DNA of 44,401 bases, taken from positions 1 to 44,401 of the forward strand of contig RFVA01000017.1 of the NCBI GenBank assembly GCA_009922685.1, in the 5' to 3' direction. Below, one piece after another: positions 8,633 through 18,463 of this stretch. Source of the stretch: Gammaproteobacteria bacterium (lineage in GTDB: Bacteria > Pseudomonadota > Gammaproteobacteria > Methylococcales > Methylococcaceae). The notes beneath the pieces are model-generated. The model saw only the letters and a program-made list of their open reading frames with translations, was not told where the DNA came from and did not search any database. The position numbers were made by a program, and so were the translations under genes. Positions within the stretch are counted from its first letter, which is position 1, and every line of letters starts with the position of its first letter.

Positions 8633-10834
8633 ATGCCCACCGTTTTCAATATCGCGCTTCCGGTGCCCATGCACCGGATCTTTGACTATTTACCGCCTGA
8701 AGGGCTTGAGGCGCATGGCGTTCAACCAGGGGTGCGCGTTGAGGTTCCCTTCGGCCGTAGTCGTAAAATCGGCATTCTCCTCGGGGTTAAAGACACCTCC
8801 GACATTCCAAATGACCGACTAAGAGCCGCCTTATCCATTCTTGATAGCGCCCCCTTATTAGGCCCTGAAGACCTTGCTTTACTGACCTGGACCAGTCGTT
8901 ACTATCATCACCCTCTCGGTGAAACCCTCTTCTCAGCGATGGCGGTTTCGCTCCGCAAGGGGGGAAAAAGCCTGCCCGCTCAAGAACAACGTCTGGTTTT
9001 GAGTCCGCAGCCTGAGGGTCCGAGCTTCTCAAAAAAAGCCCCCCGCCAAAGCGAACTCCTTCAATACCTCCATCAATCAAATAATGGCCTTTCAAGAAGC
9101 GAACTCGCTGCCGCTCATCCCCAGTATCCCGCTGCAGCAAGCGCCCTGGTCAAAAAGGGCCTTGCCACCTGGCAGACGGTCATCACCGAGGAGCGCCGCC
9201 CTGACCCCTCGCCCCCCCTTTGCGCACCACCCGAACTCAATGTTCATCAGACCGCAGCCGTTGCCCATATTTCGGCACGCCTCGATGCCTTCAATGTCTT
9301 TCTGCTCGAAGGTGTGACGGGCAGCGGTAAAACCGAGGTTTATCTTCGCCTGACCGAGAAGGTTTTAGCTCGGGGGCAGCAAGTCATGATTTTGTTTCCT
9401 GAGATCAACCTCACACCACAACTTGAGTCACGTTTCAAGGCTCGCTTTGATGCCAAACTTGCGATCGTCCATTCCGGCCTTCCCGAGGGCCAGAGGCGCG
9501 ACGCTTGGCTCTCGATTCAAAGGGGCGATGCGGCCATCCTTCTCGGGACCCGATCTGCCGTTTTTACGCCGAGCCCTAGACTTGGCCTGATCATTCTGGA
9601 CGAAGAACATGACAGCTCATTTAAACAGCAAGAGGGGCTTCGTTTTTCAGCGCGCGATATCGCCATCATGCGCGCCAGAAGATTGGGACTCCCCATCGTC
9701 CTAGGCTCAGCCACACCCTCGCTTGAAAGCCTAGCGAACGTTGACGCTGGCCGTTACCACCCGGTGTCTCTCCCAAAGCGAGCAGGCGCCGCCAGTCTCC
9801 CTCGCTTCGAAACGATCGATATCCGCGCACAATCCCTTCAGGAGGGACTGTCATCCCAACTCGTTCAAAGAATGAGGGAGACCCTTTCGCGCGGCGAACA
9901 AGTCCTTTTGTTTGTTAATCGAAGAGGGTTCGCGCCGACCTTGATCTGTCACCAATGCGGCTGGGTTGCGCCCTGTCCAGACTGCGATGCAAGGCTTGTG
10001 ATTCACCAAAAAGAGCTTTGCCTCCGCTGCCACCATTGCGGCCTTGAGACGCCCCTTCCGACCCGCTGTCCTGCCTGTAGGCAGGCCGAACTGAAGCCAC
10101 TGGGTCTTGGCACGGAACGGATTGAGGAAGCTCTAAAAACCCTTTTTAGCGATCAGCGGATTGCGCGCATCGACCGGGACAGCACCCGCCATAAGGGCGC
10201 TCTCGACCGGGTTCTTAACGCCGTTCACGCGGGCCGAATCAATCTTTTGGTCGGAACCCAAATGATTGCCAAGGGCCACCATTTTCCTGGCGTGACACTG
10301 GTTGGGATTCTGGATGTCGATGCCGGACTTTTCAGTACCGACTTTCGGGCGGGAGAAAAAACCGCTCAACTGATCATCCAGGTCGCGGGTCGGGCCGGTA
10401 GAGAGGAAAAACCAGGAACTGTGCTGCTCCAGACCCGAAACCCGAGCCACCCCCTACTACACACATTGATTGAGCAAGGGTACCCCGCCTTCGCCGCCGA
10501 CTGCCTGAAGGAGCGGCGGGTAGCGGGACTCCCGCCCTTTTCCCATCAGGGGCTGATTCGATGTGACGCCCTGGTGAGTCAGGATGCCGAAGCCTTTCTG
10601 ACGCAGCTGAGGGACCGCATCGCCTCCAATCCCTCTTCCGTGATGGTGCTAGGCCCTGTCCCTGCCCCGATGGCCCGAAGAGGGAATCGCTTCCGCTGGC
10701 AACTGTTACTCCAAGCCCCTCAGCGAGGTCAGCTGCATGCTTTGCTGGATGTCATAACAGCGTCTACCGAAACCATCACCTCACGACATCGGGTTCGCTG
10801 GTCCCTCGACATTGATCCGGTGGATCTTTTCTAG
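8633..10834 (+). CDS. priA: Primosomal protein N' (replication restart helicase PriA)
   Basis: Superfamily 2 DNA helicase that rebuilds replisomes at stalled forks. An open frame extends up to 8582, but the conserved N-terminus is MPTVFNIALPVPMHRIFDYLPP, so ATG 8633 (733 aa) is preferred. Seen in order: the N-terminal 3'-DNA-binding domain, Walker A GVTGSGKTE, Walker B DEEHDSSFKQQ, SATPSLES, and a zinc-binding insert of paired cysteines (CHQCGWVAPCPDC, CLRCHHCG, CPACRQ). The helicase C motifs GTQMIAKGHHFPGV and QVAGRAGR follow. Length and motifs are complete. It stands alone, with about 235 bp separating it from the divergent HNH gene. Confidence 0.96.
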   Translation: MPTVFNIALPVPMHRIFDYLPPEGLEAHGVQPGVRVEVPFGRSRKIGILLGVKDTSDIPNDRLRAALSILDSAPLLGPEDLALLTWTSRYYHHPLGETLFSAMAVSLRKGGKSLPAQEQRLVLSPQPEGPSFSKKAPRQSELLQYLHQSNNGLSRSELAAAHPQYPAAASALVKKGLATWQTVITEERRPDPSPPLCAPPELNVHQTAAVAHISARLDAFNVFLLEGVTGSGKTEVYLRLTEKVLARGQQVMILFPEINLTPQLESRFKARFDAKLAIVHSGLPEGQRRDAWLSIQRGDAAILLGTRSAVFTPSPRLGLIILDEEHDSSFKQQEGLRFSARDIAIMRARRLGLPIVLGSATPSLESLANVDAGRYHPVSLPKRAGAASLPRFETIDIRAQSLQEGLSSQLVQRMRETLSRGEQVLLFVNRRGFAPTLICHQCGWVAPCPDCDARLVIHQKELCLRCHHCGLETPLPTRCPACRQAELKPLGLGTERIEEALKTLFSDQRIARIDRDSTRHKGALDRVLNAVHAGRINLLVGTQMIAKGHHFPGVTLVGILDVDAGLFSTDFRAGEKTAQLIIQVAGRAGREEKPGTVLLQTRNPSHPLLHTLIEQGYPAFAADCLKERRVAGLPPFSHQGLIRCDALVSQDAEAFLTQLRDRIASNPSSVMVLGPVPAPMARRGNRFRWQLLLQAPQRGQLHALLDVITASTETITSRHRVRWSLDIDPVDLF

Positions 10835-11029
10835 GGAATCAGGTCCCCGCTGATCGCTTGCAGCCCGCCAATCATAGGCCCCCCTCGGTTTGACTGGAGG
10901 GATGACTGTAATTCTGGAAAAATGGGCGGGCCTTCAGTTCCAACCGCGCTTAAGGCCAGGGCCAAGCTGACCCACGTCATCGCGTCAAAACAATAACCAG
11001 TCGATCTAAATTACAACGAGGAAAACGAC

Positions 11030-11479
11030 ATGACGGATACCAACACTCCCACCGAAGCAGTCAAGAAGACCCGCAGGGCTCCCACCGAAGCAGCCGCCAC
11101 CACACCGGCTGCGCCGATGAGCCTTCGGGAACTGATCGTGGGTGATGAAGCGATCGTCACCACTATCGCCGCGCTCACCGACAAGCTCTTTGCGGATCCC
11201 AGAATCAACTATGTGCTTTTTGGCGTCAGCCGCTCCGATATGGGAGACCATAACAAAGCTTTTCTCTCTGTGCTTTTGAAAGAAGATGCCGACGCGCCCA
11301 GCAGCGATCTCGGAGACGCCTTTTCAAAGCTTCTGGAGAAGGGTCTTAAAAAGAGCCACATCACGCTGATGTTTGACCACCTAAAAGACACCCTGAAGGA
11401 AATGAAACTCTCTGATGACGCCTCAGAGATCCTTGCGAAGGGTGCTGATAAGATCCACCAACAGCTCTTCGGCAAGTAG
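11030..11479 (+). CDS. Truncated-hemoglobin-like protein lacking the expected proximal histidine
   Basis: A 149-aa protein. Residues 1-29 are an Ala/Thr/Pro-rich extension. From residue 31 the sequence follows the group I truncated-globin pattern without gaps through helices A to E (SLRELIVGDEAIVTTIA, KLFADPRINYVLFGV, GDHNKAFLSVLL). It keeps a His at the E-helix position that in cyanobacterial GlbN binds heme distally (DHNKAFL). In the F helix, where the invariant AHAGL motif should supply the proximal His, it reads LGDAFSKLLEKGLKKSH, with Leu where His is expected. The fold assignment is by eye, and heme binding is therefore doubtful. A good GAGGAAAA Shine-Dalgarno precedes ATG 11030. It is monocistronic, ending in a terminator. 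Confidence 0.7.
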   Translation: MTDTNTPTEAVKKTRRAPTEAAATTPAAPMSLRELIVGDEAIVTTIAALTDKLFADPRINYVLFGVSRSDMGDHNKAFLSVLLKEDADAPSSDLGDAFSKLLEKGLKKSHITLMFDHLKDTLKEMKLSDDASEILAKGADKIHQQLFGK

Positions 11480-11480
11480 C

Positions 11481-11519
11481 CTAAAACAACCGATCGCCAC
11501 GGACGGCGATCAGGTTTTT
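11481..11519. terminator. Bidirectional intrinsic terminator between convergent genes
   Basis: A 7-bp stem GATCGCC/GGCGATC with a 6-nt loop at 11492-11511, followed on the plus strand by AGGTTTTT and preceded by TAAAAC, which becomes a short T-run on the minus strand. It lies in the 30-nt gap between the globin-like gene and the flippase. Confidence 0.7.
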
Positions 11520-13012
11520 GGGGAAAGCCCTCTGGATTTAAGCGATCCCCTGATGAGCGGCAAACCCTCCAAAATGAAGGCAAACCCCAGAAAAAGTCCC
11601 ATCACCAAAAGACCCGCTCCCATCGAGCGCCAGCCACAAACCGCGACCAATTCCTGATCCAACAGGACCCCCCCCAAGGCGAGCAGGATATAGCCAAGGA
11701 TTCGACCGACCGGGTAAGGAACGGGGTAAAAGATCCGTCCGAGGATATAGGAAACCAGCATCATCACCCCATAACAGACAAGGGTTGCCCATGCCGCGCC
11801 CATGTAGCCATAAATGGGGATCCACCAGAGATTGAGGCCGATCGTCACGAGCGCGCCCATCAAGGATACCCAGGCACCCATCATGGTCCGATCCGTCAGC
11901 TTGTACCAAATGGACAGATTCACGTAAATGCCAAGAAAAAGATTAGCCATCAGCAGGATGGGGACGACCGCAAGGCCCTCTCGGTAAGCTTCGCCAATGA
12001 AATATTGGAAATAGTCGATGAACAGCGTGACCAACAGAAAAATAAAGACGCAGAAAACGACAAAATAGCGCATCACCAAGGCGTAGGCACGAGGGGCATC
12101 GGATCGACCCGCCATCGAAAAGAAGAAGGGTTCACCCGCATAGCGAAAGGCCTGAACAAAGAGGGTCATGAGGATTGATAATTTGTAACAAGCCCCATAG
12201 ATGCCAAGCTGACGAAGATTTTCCGGAAGGTCATAAGGCAACAGGGCCTTGAGTATCGCGCGATCGAGCATCTCATTGATGATCCCCGCAAACCCGATCA
12301 CGACCATCGGCAGCGAATAACGGAGAATCTTCCTGATGCAAGGACCTAAGGGCTCTAATCCCTCACCCCGAAACTCCGGCAGCAGCAATAAAACCTTGAT
12401 GGCGCTCGCCACTAAATTAGCCACAAAGATATAGCCAATACCCACCTCAGGATCATAGTAGGCAAGCCATGGGGAATCTGGCCAGATCCTGAAAGCCTCT
12501 GGAAGCAAGACAATGAAGAATACATTGAGGCCAATCGTGATCCCGATTTCAGTGAGCTTGATGGCGGCAAATCGCATCGCCCGATCCTCCGCTCGTAGTC
12601 GAGCAAAAGGCAGTGATCCGATCGCATCGAGGGCGAGAATGAGGCTGAAGATGATCAGATATTCCGGGTGATCCTGGTAAAGAAGGAGAGCCGAAAGTGG
12701 CTCCCGGTTGGCCCAAACCAGCAGCACAAAAGCCAGATTGAAAGGAATCAGAACGCGAAGCGCCGAGCGATAAGCTAGACCAGGAGGGAAGTCCTTTTGA
12801 CTCCGGAACCTGAAATAACCGGTTTCAAGCCCGAGGACCAATGCGACACTCAAAAACCCGGCATAGGCATAAAGCTCAGAGACCACGCCGTAATCCCTGG
12901 CCGGAAACGAATAGGTGTAAAGCGGGACCAACAGGTAGTTGAGAAACCGGCCGACGATACTGCTCAAACCATAGACCATGGTCTGAGAGGCAAGCTTACG
13001 AAGCATGTTCAA
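11510..13012 (-). CDS. Polysaccharide (O-antigen/lipid-linked oligosaccharide) flippase family protein
   Basis: A 500-aa integral membrane protein of the Wzx/MATE-like (MOP) superfamily, which moves lipid-linked glycans across the inner membrane. The N-terminus (LRKLASQTMVYGLSSIVGRFLNYLLVPLY) is the typical first-helix signature of the family. About 12-14 hydrophobic segments follow, with charged loops such as YSFPARDYGVVSELYAY. It occurs alone, with no glycosyltransferase or polymerase beside it, so the substrate cannot be guessed. It is divergent from ftsE and occupies the place where ftsY often lies in relatives. Confidence 0.85.
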   Translation of the reverse strand: MNMLRKLASQTMVYGLSSIVGRFLNYLLVPLYTYSFPARDYGVVSELYAYAGFLSVALVLGLETGYFRFRSQKDFPPGLAYRSALRVLIPFNLAFVLLVWANREPLSALLLYQDHPEYLIIFSLILALDAIGSLPFARLRAEDRAMRFAAIKLTEIGITIGLNVFFIVLLPEAFRIWPDSPWLAYYDPEVGIGYIFVANLVASAIKVLLLLPEFRGEGLEPLGPCIRKILRYSLPMVVIGFAGIINEMLDRAILKALLPYDLPENLRQLGIYGACYKLSILMTLFVQAFRYAGEPFFFSMAGRSDAPRAYALVMRYFVVFCVFIFLLVTLFIDYFQYFIGEAYREGLAVVPILLMANLFLGIYVNLSIWYKLTDRTMMGAWVSLMGALVTIGLNLWWIPIYGYMGAAWATLVCYGVMMLVSYILGRIFYPVPYPVGRILGYILLALGGVLLDQELVAVCGWRSMGAGLLVMGLFLGFAFILEGLPLIRGSLKSRGLSPKT

Positions 13013-13081
13013 GAGGGGTTTTTAGATGTTAGGTGGGTGACCCACATTGTAATCCTCCCATGAGGGGAGTCCCAGTGACCT

Positions 13082-13111
13082 TTGCCAAGTCTTGCTGCAA
13101 ATGGATACCAT
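13082..13111 (+). promoter_or_regulatory. Candidate sigma-70 promoter for ftsEX
   Basis: A -35 TTGCCA at 13082-13087 and a -10 TACCAT at 13106-13111 are separated by 18 nt, placing a start about 65-70 nt before the ftsE ATG. Identified by consensus only. Confidence 0.4.
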
Positions 13112-13184
13112 GGCCCCTATGAAACGCTTAGTTTCAATACGGCCCATCCCTATCGCCTCAGTTTCCGGAAAAAAGATTCAGGCC

Positions 13185-13862
13185 ATGATCGAATTTGACA
13201 ACGTCAGCAAGCGTTACCCCGACAGTGGCGAGGCCCTCTCAGAGGTCAACTTCAGCCTCCAACGCGGCGAGTTGGCTTTTTTGACCGGACATTCAGGGGC
13301 AGGCAAAACGACTCTGCTTCGCCTCATTGCAGCGCTCGAGCGACCGAGTCGCGGGGACATTTTCCTAGAGGGCACCAGCATCAAAGGTCTTCAAAAACGA
13401 CAAATTCCTTTTCTGAGACGAAAGCTGGGTCTCATTTTCCAAGACTACCGTTTACTCAATCATCTCAGCGTTTATGACAATGTCGCTCTGCCCTTAGAAA
13501 TCATGGGGCATCACCCTGACGATATTAGCCGGAGAGTGCGCGCCGCGCTCGATAAAGTGGGTCTTCTTAAAAAGGAAAAACGACTGCCTCTGGCGCTCTC
13601 TGGGGGTGAACAGCAGCGGGTGGGCATTGCTCGGGCCATTGTGCACAAGCCGCCGTTGATTCTTGCCGATGAGCCAACCGGCAATCTCGATCCTGATCTT
13701 GCCGAGGAAATTATGCGGATGTTCCGTGATTTCAACGATGTGGGCGTTACCCTACTCATCGCCAGTCATGATCAACAACTGGTCCAGCGTTTCAGTCGGC
13801 GCACCCTGCGCCTTGACCATGGAAAGCTCACGGAAGGGGGCCTTAACGATGCTGAAGAATAG
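13185..13862 (+). CDS. ftsE: Cell division ATP-binding protein FtsE
   Basis: ABC ATPase that pairs with FtsX at the septum to control peptidoglycan hydrolases during division. The frame is open from 13092, but family proteins start at the MIEFDNVSKRY sequence, so ATG 13185 is chosen (225 aa). Motifs: Walker A GHSGAGKTT, Q-loop IFQDYRLL, the signature LSGGEQQRVGIARA, Walker B LILADEPTGNLD, and the switch His in IASHDQ. It overlaps ftsX by 14 nt. Confidence 0.95.
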   Translation: MIEFDNVSKRYPDSGEALSEVNFSLQRGELAFLTGHSGAGKTTLLRLIAALERPSRGDIFLEGTSIKGLQKRQIPFLRRKLGLIFQDYRLLNHLSVYDNVALPLEIMGHHPDDISRRVRAALDKVGLLKKEKRLPLALSGGEQQRVGIARAIVHKPPLILADEPTGNLDPDLAEEIMRMFRDFNDVGVTLLIASHDQQLVQRFSRRTLRLDHGKLTEGGLNDAEE

Positions 13863-14838
13863 CTCTTCCAAAGGGCGGCCTGGGCTTTTTCGGCAGCCGC
13901 TCTCTCAAAAGATTCGCTGGTCGGTTCGCCTTAAAACCTACGCGCTAGCCCACCTCCACTCTCTTCAAGGCAGTTTTCTCAGAATCTGGGAAACCCCCAT
14001 CGCGAGCAGTCTGACCATTCTTGTGGTGGCCATAGCCCTAGCGCTTCCAGCAAGCTTTCATGCCTTGATTCAAAACGCGCGCTTACCCATCGAAGCACTC
14101 CAGACCACGAGCCAAATTTCCCTCTTCCTAAAACCTGAGATTACCAATGAGGCCGCTCGGCGCTTGACCGAGAAACTCGGGGGGTTTCCTCTCATCCTCG
14201 GGACCCAGCTACTGACCAAAGAGGATGGACTGAGGGAACTGATCGCCTACAGTGGCTTCGCTGATGCCCTTTCAGCGCTGCACGGCAACCCCCTGCCGGC
14301 GGTCATTCTCGTCCGGCCCCGGATGACGGATGCGGCTGCCGTGACCCTGATGCTTAACGAACTTCGCCGTTTATCAGAAGCTGATCACGTTCAATTCGAT
14401 GACGAGTGGTTAAAAAAATTAAGGGCCGTTCTCGCGATCGCTGAGCGATGCATCGCCGCCTTCAGCATCCTTCTGGGTTTCGGCGTTGTTTTCATTGTCG
14501 GCAATACCATCCGGCTTGAACTTCAAAGCCGACGTGAAGAAATCGCCGTCAATAAAATGCTAGGGGCAACCGATCATTTCATTCGCCGGCCCTTTATTCA
14601 TTCTGGCTTTTGGTATGCCTTTCTTGGCGCCCTCATGGCATGGCTGGTGGCTAACCTCCTCATCCTCGGCATTCAATCGCCCGCCAATGAGCTCGCCGAA
14701 CTCTATGGAAGCCCCTATCGTCTTGCCTACCTCGACCTCCGCGGCACGGCCCTCTTGATGGGCAGCGCCATCGTGCTGGGCATCGTGGGTGCCATAGTCG
14801 TCGTCAATCATTTCCTCAAGGATCTCGAACCGCTTTAA
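13849..14838 (+). CDS. ftsX: Cell division protein FtsX
   Basis: Membrane partner of FtsE. The start is ATG 13849 (MLKNSSSKGRPG), inside the ftsE end and preceded by GGAAGGGGG; the longer open frame back to 13663 lies inside ftsE and is not plausible. The product is 329 aa. It has a cytoplasmic N-terminus, a first membrane span near SSLTILVVAIALALPASF, a periplasmic loop domain with SLFLKPEI, and three further spans (ILLGFGVVFIVGNTIRLEL with the conserved R-x-EI-x-V-KMLGAT motif, then two at the C-terminus). The layout and the FtsX hallmark LQSRREEIAVNKMLGATD are complete. Confidence 0.94.
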   Translation: MLKNSSSKGRPGLFRQPLSQKIRWSVRLKTYALAHLHSLQGSFLRIWETPIASSLTILVVAIALALPASFHALIQNARLPIEALQTTSQISLFLKPEITNEAARRLTEKLGGFPLILGTQLLTKEDGLRELIAYSGFADALSALHGNPLPAVILVRPRMTDAAAVTLMLNELRRLSEADHVQFDDEWLKKLRAVLAIAERCIAAFSILLGFGVVFIVGNTIRLELQSRREEIAVNKMLGATDHFIRRPFIHSGFWYAFLGALMAWLVANLLILGIQSPANELAELYGSPYRLAYLDLRGTALLMGSAIVLGIVGAIVVVNHFLKDLEPL

Positions 14839-14873
14839 GGGTCAATCAAGGCCTAAAAGTGATTCCCCCGGAG

Positions 14874-14892
14874 CCCTTTCATCCCGAAAGGG
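14874..14892. other. Hairpin between ftsX and rpoH, possible weak terminator
   Basis: CCCTTTC and GAAAGGG form a perfect 7-bp stem around a 5-nt loop. No T-run follows, so it may be a weak or factor-dependent terminator for ftsX rather than a canonical one. Confidence 0.4.
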
Positions 14893-14900
14893 AACTTCAA

Positions 14901-14930
14901 TTAGCACTCACTGTCGTAGAGTGCTAACAT
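14901..14930 (+). promoter_or_regulatory. CIRCE operator (HrcA site) overlapping a candidate rpoH promoter
   Basis: Positions 14901-14909 read TTAGCACTC and 14919-14927 read GAGTGCTAA, a perfect 9-bp inverted repeat with a 9-nt spacer. This is the established CIRCE consensus bound by the heat-shock repressor HrcA. A possible promoter lies within it: -35 TTAGCA at 14901-14906 and -10 TAACAT at 14925-14930, spacing 18. The rpoH ATG is about 40 nt downstream. HrcA itself is not in the window. Confidence 0.92.
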
Positions 14931-14968
14931 CATCGCATGAACTTCTATCGTGTTGGGGGACCGTCATT

Positions 14969-15823
14969 ATGACCCGTGAACTTTCTTTACCCTTTAATGC
15001 TTCGGTGGGCTCCATCGACAGCTACATGTCTGCCATTGCCAAACTTCCTCGGCTAGACTTAGAGGACGAGCGCGCGCTCGCCCAGCGATTCCGGGAATCC
15101 GGAGATCTTGAGGCCGCACGGGAGCTGGTCATGGCCAATCTCCGCTTTGTGGCTCACGTTGCCAGGGGCTACATGGGCTATGGCCTCGCCCTCCCTGATT
15201 TAATCCAGGAGGGGAATATCGGCCTCATGAAGGCCGTCAAGCGATTTGATCCTGACATGGGCGTCCGTCTAGTCTCTTTTGCGGTCCATTGGATCAAGGC
15301 TGAAATCCATGAGTACATCATCCAAAACTGGCGGATCGTCAAGGTCGCAACCACCAAAGCGCAGCGGAAGCTCTTTTTCAATCTCCGGAAGTACAAGACC
15401 CAATTAGGATGGCTGACTGAGAATGAGGCCCAAACCGTCGCCGAAGAGCTTGGCGTGGACCTTGCGGCGGTCTATGAGATGGAAGGCCGCTTGAGCAGTC
15501 AGGATCTCGCCTATGATGCACCGGATGATGCCGAGGACAGTGATCGAGAGTCCCTGGCGCCCGCGCACTATCTGCAGCAGGCGCATGCCGACCCCGCTGA
15601 TGTTCTCGAGGAAGAGGATTGGGATGCTCACCATGAGCAGCGGCTCATCCAAGCGATCGAACAACTGGATGATCGCAGCCAGGATATCGTCCGAAGCCGC
15701 TGGCTGAATGAAGGCAAGCTGACCCTTCATGATTTAGCGGCTCGATATAATGTCTCCGCAGAGCGAATTCGCCAACTTGAGGCCTCGGCCATGAAACGGC
15801 TGAAACTCTCCATCAACGGCTGA
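14969..15823 (+). CDS. rpoH: RNA polymerase heat-shock sigma factor sigma-32
   Basis: Alternative sigma factor directing chaperone and protease genes. ATG 14969 (MTRELSLPFN, 284 aa) follows GGGGGA at good spacing. The open frame reaches 14921, but that segment lies in the CIRCE site. Seen: region 1.2/2.1 (SIDSYMSAIAKLPRLDLEDERALAQRF), region 2 with DLIQEGNIGLMKAVKRFDP and VSFAVHWIKAEIHEYI, the RpoH-specific box QRKLFFNLRK, and region 4 helix-turn-helix TLHDLAARYNVSAERIRQLEASA. It follows ftsEX, the classic order. The CIRCE operator upstream suggests repression by HrcA under non-stress conditions. Confidence 0.97.
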   Translation: MTRELSLPFNASVGSIDSYMSAIAKLPRLDLEDERALAQRFRESGDLEAARELVMANLRFVAHVARGYMGYGLALPDLIQEGNIGLMKAVKRFDPDMGVRLVSFAVHWIKAEIHEYIIQNWRIVKVATTKAQRKLFFNLRKYKTQLGWLTENEAQTVAEELGVDLAAVYEMEGRLSSQDLAYDAPDDAEDSDRESLAPAHYLQQAHADPADVLEEEDWDAHHEQRLIQAIEQLDDRSQDIVRSRWLNEGKLTLHDLAARYNVSAERIRQLEASAMKRLKLSING

Positions 15824-15877
15824 ATCAGTTAACGAGAGGAGGCTTTGCCGCCTGGCCCCGACAGAGGAGGATCGAAC

Positions 15878-16132
15878 ATGAGTAAGGTTTTTACTATTCA
15901 ACTGACCGCACCGCCTGAGGCGGTGATTGCCGCCGCTAAGATCGCCGCCCAAAAGAACGGTGTCGCCATGGAGGGCGATGAGACGGAGGGGCACTTTGAT
16001 GGACATGGCATCAAGGGATCCTACGCGATTCTCGATCAGATCCTTTCCGTGAGTATCATCCAAAAACCCCTCGTGATGCCTTGGGGGATGATTGAAAAAA
16101 CCCTAACCAACTTCTTCACCAAGGGCGCCTAA
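15878..16132 (+). CDS. Small hypothetical protein downstream of rpoH
   Basis: An 84-aa cytoplasmic-looking protein beginning at ATG 15878 (MSKVFTIQL) after a strong AGAGGAGG Shine-Dalgarno; the frame is open 11 codons further but that is untranslated leader. The sequence has alternating strands and helices: AVIAAAKIAAQKNGV, then GDETEGHFDGHGIKGSYAI, and a hydrophobic end ILSVSIIQKPLVMPWGMIEKTL. The pattern is loosely like short proteins annotated as polyhydroxyalkanoate-system proteins, but the resemblance is too weak for a functional call. It lies 54 nt after rpoH and may be read through from it. Confidence 0.75.
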   Translation: MSKVFTIQLTAPPEAVIAAAKIAAQKNGVAMEGDETEGHFDGHGIKGSYAILDQILSVSIIQKPLVMPWGMIEKTLTNFFTKGA

Positions 16133-16148
16133 ATCCCTAGGCGCCTTT
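16124..16148 (+). terminator. Probable intrinsic terminator after the small gene
   Basis: GGCGCCT (16124-16130) and AGGCGCC (16139-16145) form a 7-bp stem with an 8-nt loop, followed by only TTTC. The short T-run makes it a weak terminator; it begins inside the last codons of the gene. Confidence 0.5.
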
Positions 16149-16172
16149 CAGGCTATTAGGGATCCCTCTGTA

Positions 16173-18228
<2,056 letters not shown>

Positions 18229-18236
18229 GACTCGTT

Positions 18237-18265
18237 AAGCTAATGCATGACCGCTATTTTGGCAA
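18237..18265 (-). promoter_or_regulatory. Candidate promoter for the thiC riboswitch transcript
   Basis: On the minus strand a -35 TTGCCA (18265-18260) and a -10 TAGCTT (18242-18237) are 17 nt apart. The predicted start near 18230 would begin the transcript right at the aptamer's 5' edge, which supports the call. The -10 is weak. Confidence 0.5.
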
Positions 18266-18332
18266 GGAGGAGCTCACCGATCCCCGCAGATAGATCGCCC
18301 CAACCTCCTCATATCCGTTCTAACGAAGCCGC

Positions 18333-18361
18333 ATGACCCATGCATTAGTTATAAATAGGAT
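18333..18361 (+). promoter_or_regulatory. Candidate promoter for the first TSUP gene
   Basis: A -35 ATGACC (18333-18338) and -10 TAGGAT (18356-18361) are 17 nt apart. The spacer contains CATGCATTAG, the right arm of an inverted repeat whose left arm (18240-18249) overlaps the divergent thiC promoter. Both boxes match only 4 of 6 consensus bases. Confidence 0.35.
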
Positions 18362-18463
18362 AAACTGCTCGGGCTCTCCTCGCTCCCATAACCGGCATCG
18401 AGCGCTTGATCACCTGATGATGGCTGCGGCTATCGATAGACAGACGCTGATACGAAGAGATTT

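Noticed and set aside
13034-13067. Small palindromes TGGGT-G-ACCCA and CTCCC-N5-GGGAG in the flippase-ftsE gap as operators.
   Set aside because: Both are 5-bp arms of the kind expected by chance and sit away from the candidate promoter boxes.
13663-13848. Upstream extension of the ftsX frame by 62 codons.
   Set aside because: It lies wholly inside ftsE in another phase and shows no FtsX similarity; ATG 13849 has a Shine-Dalgarno and the family start.
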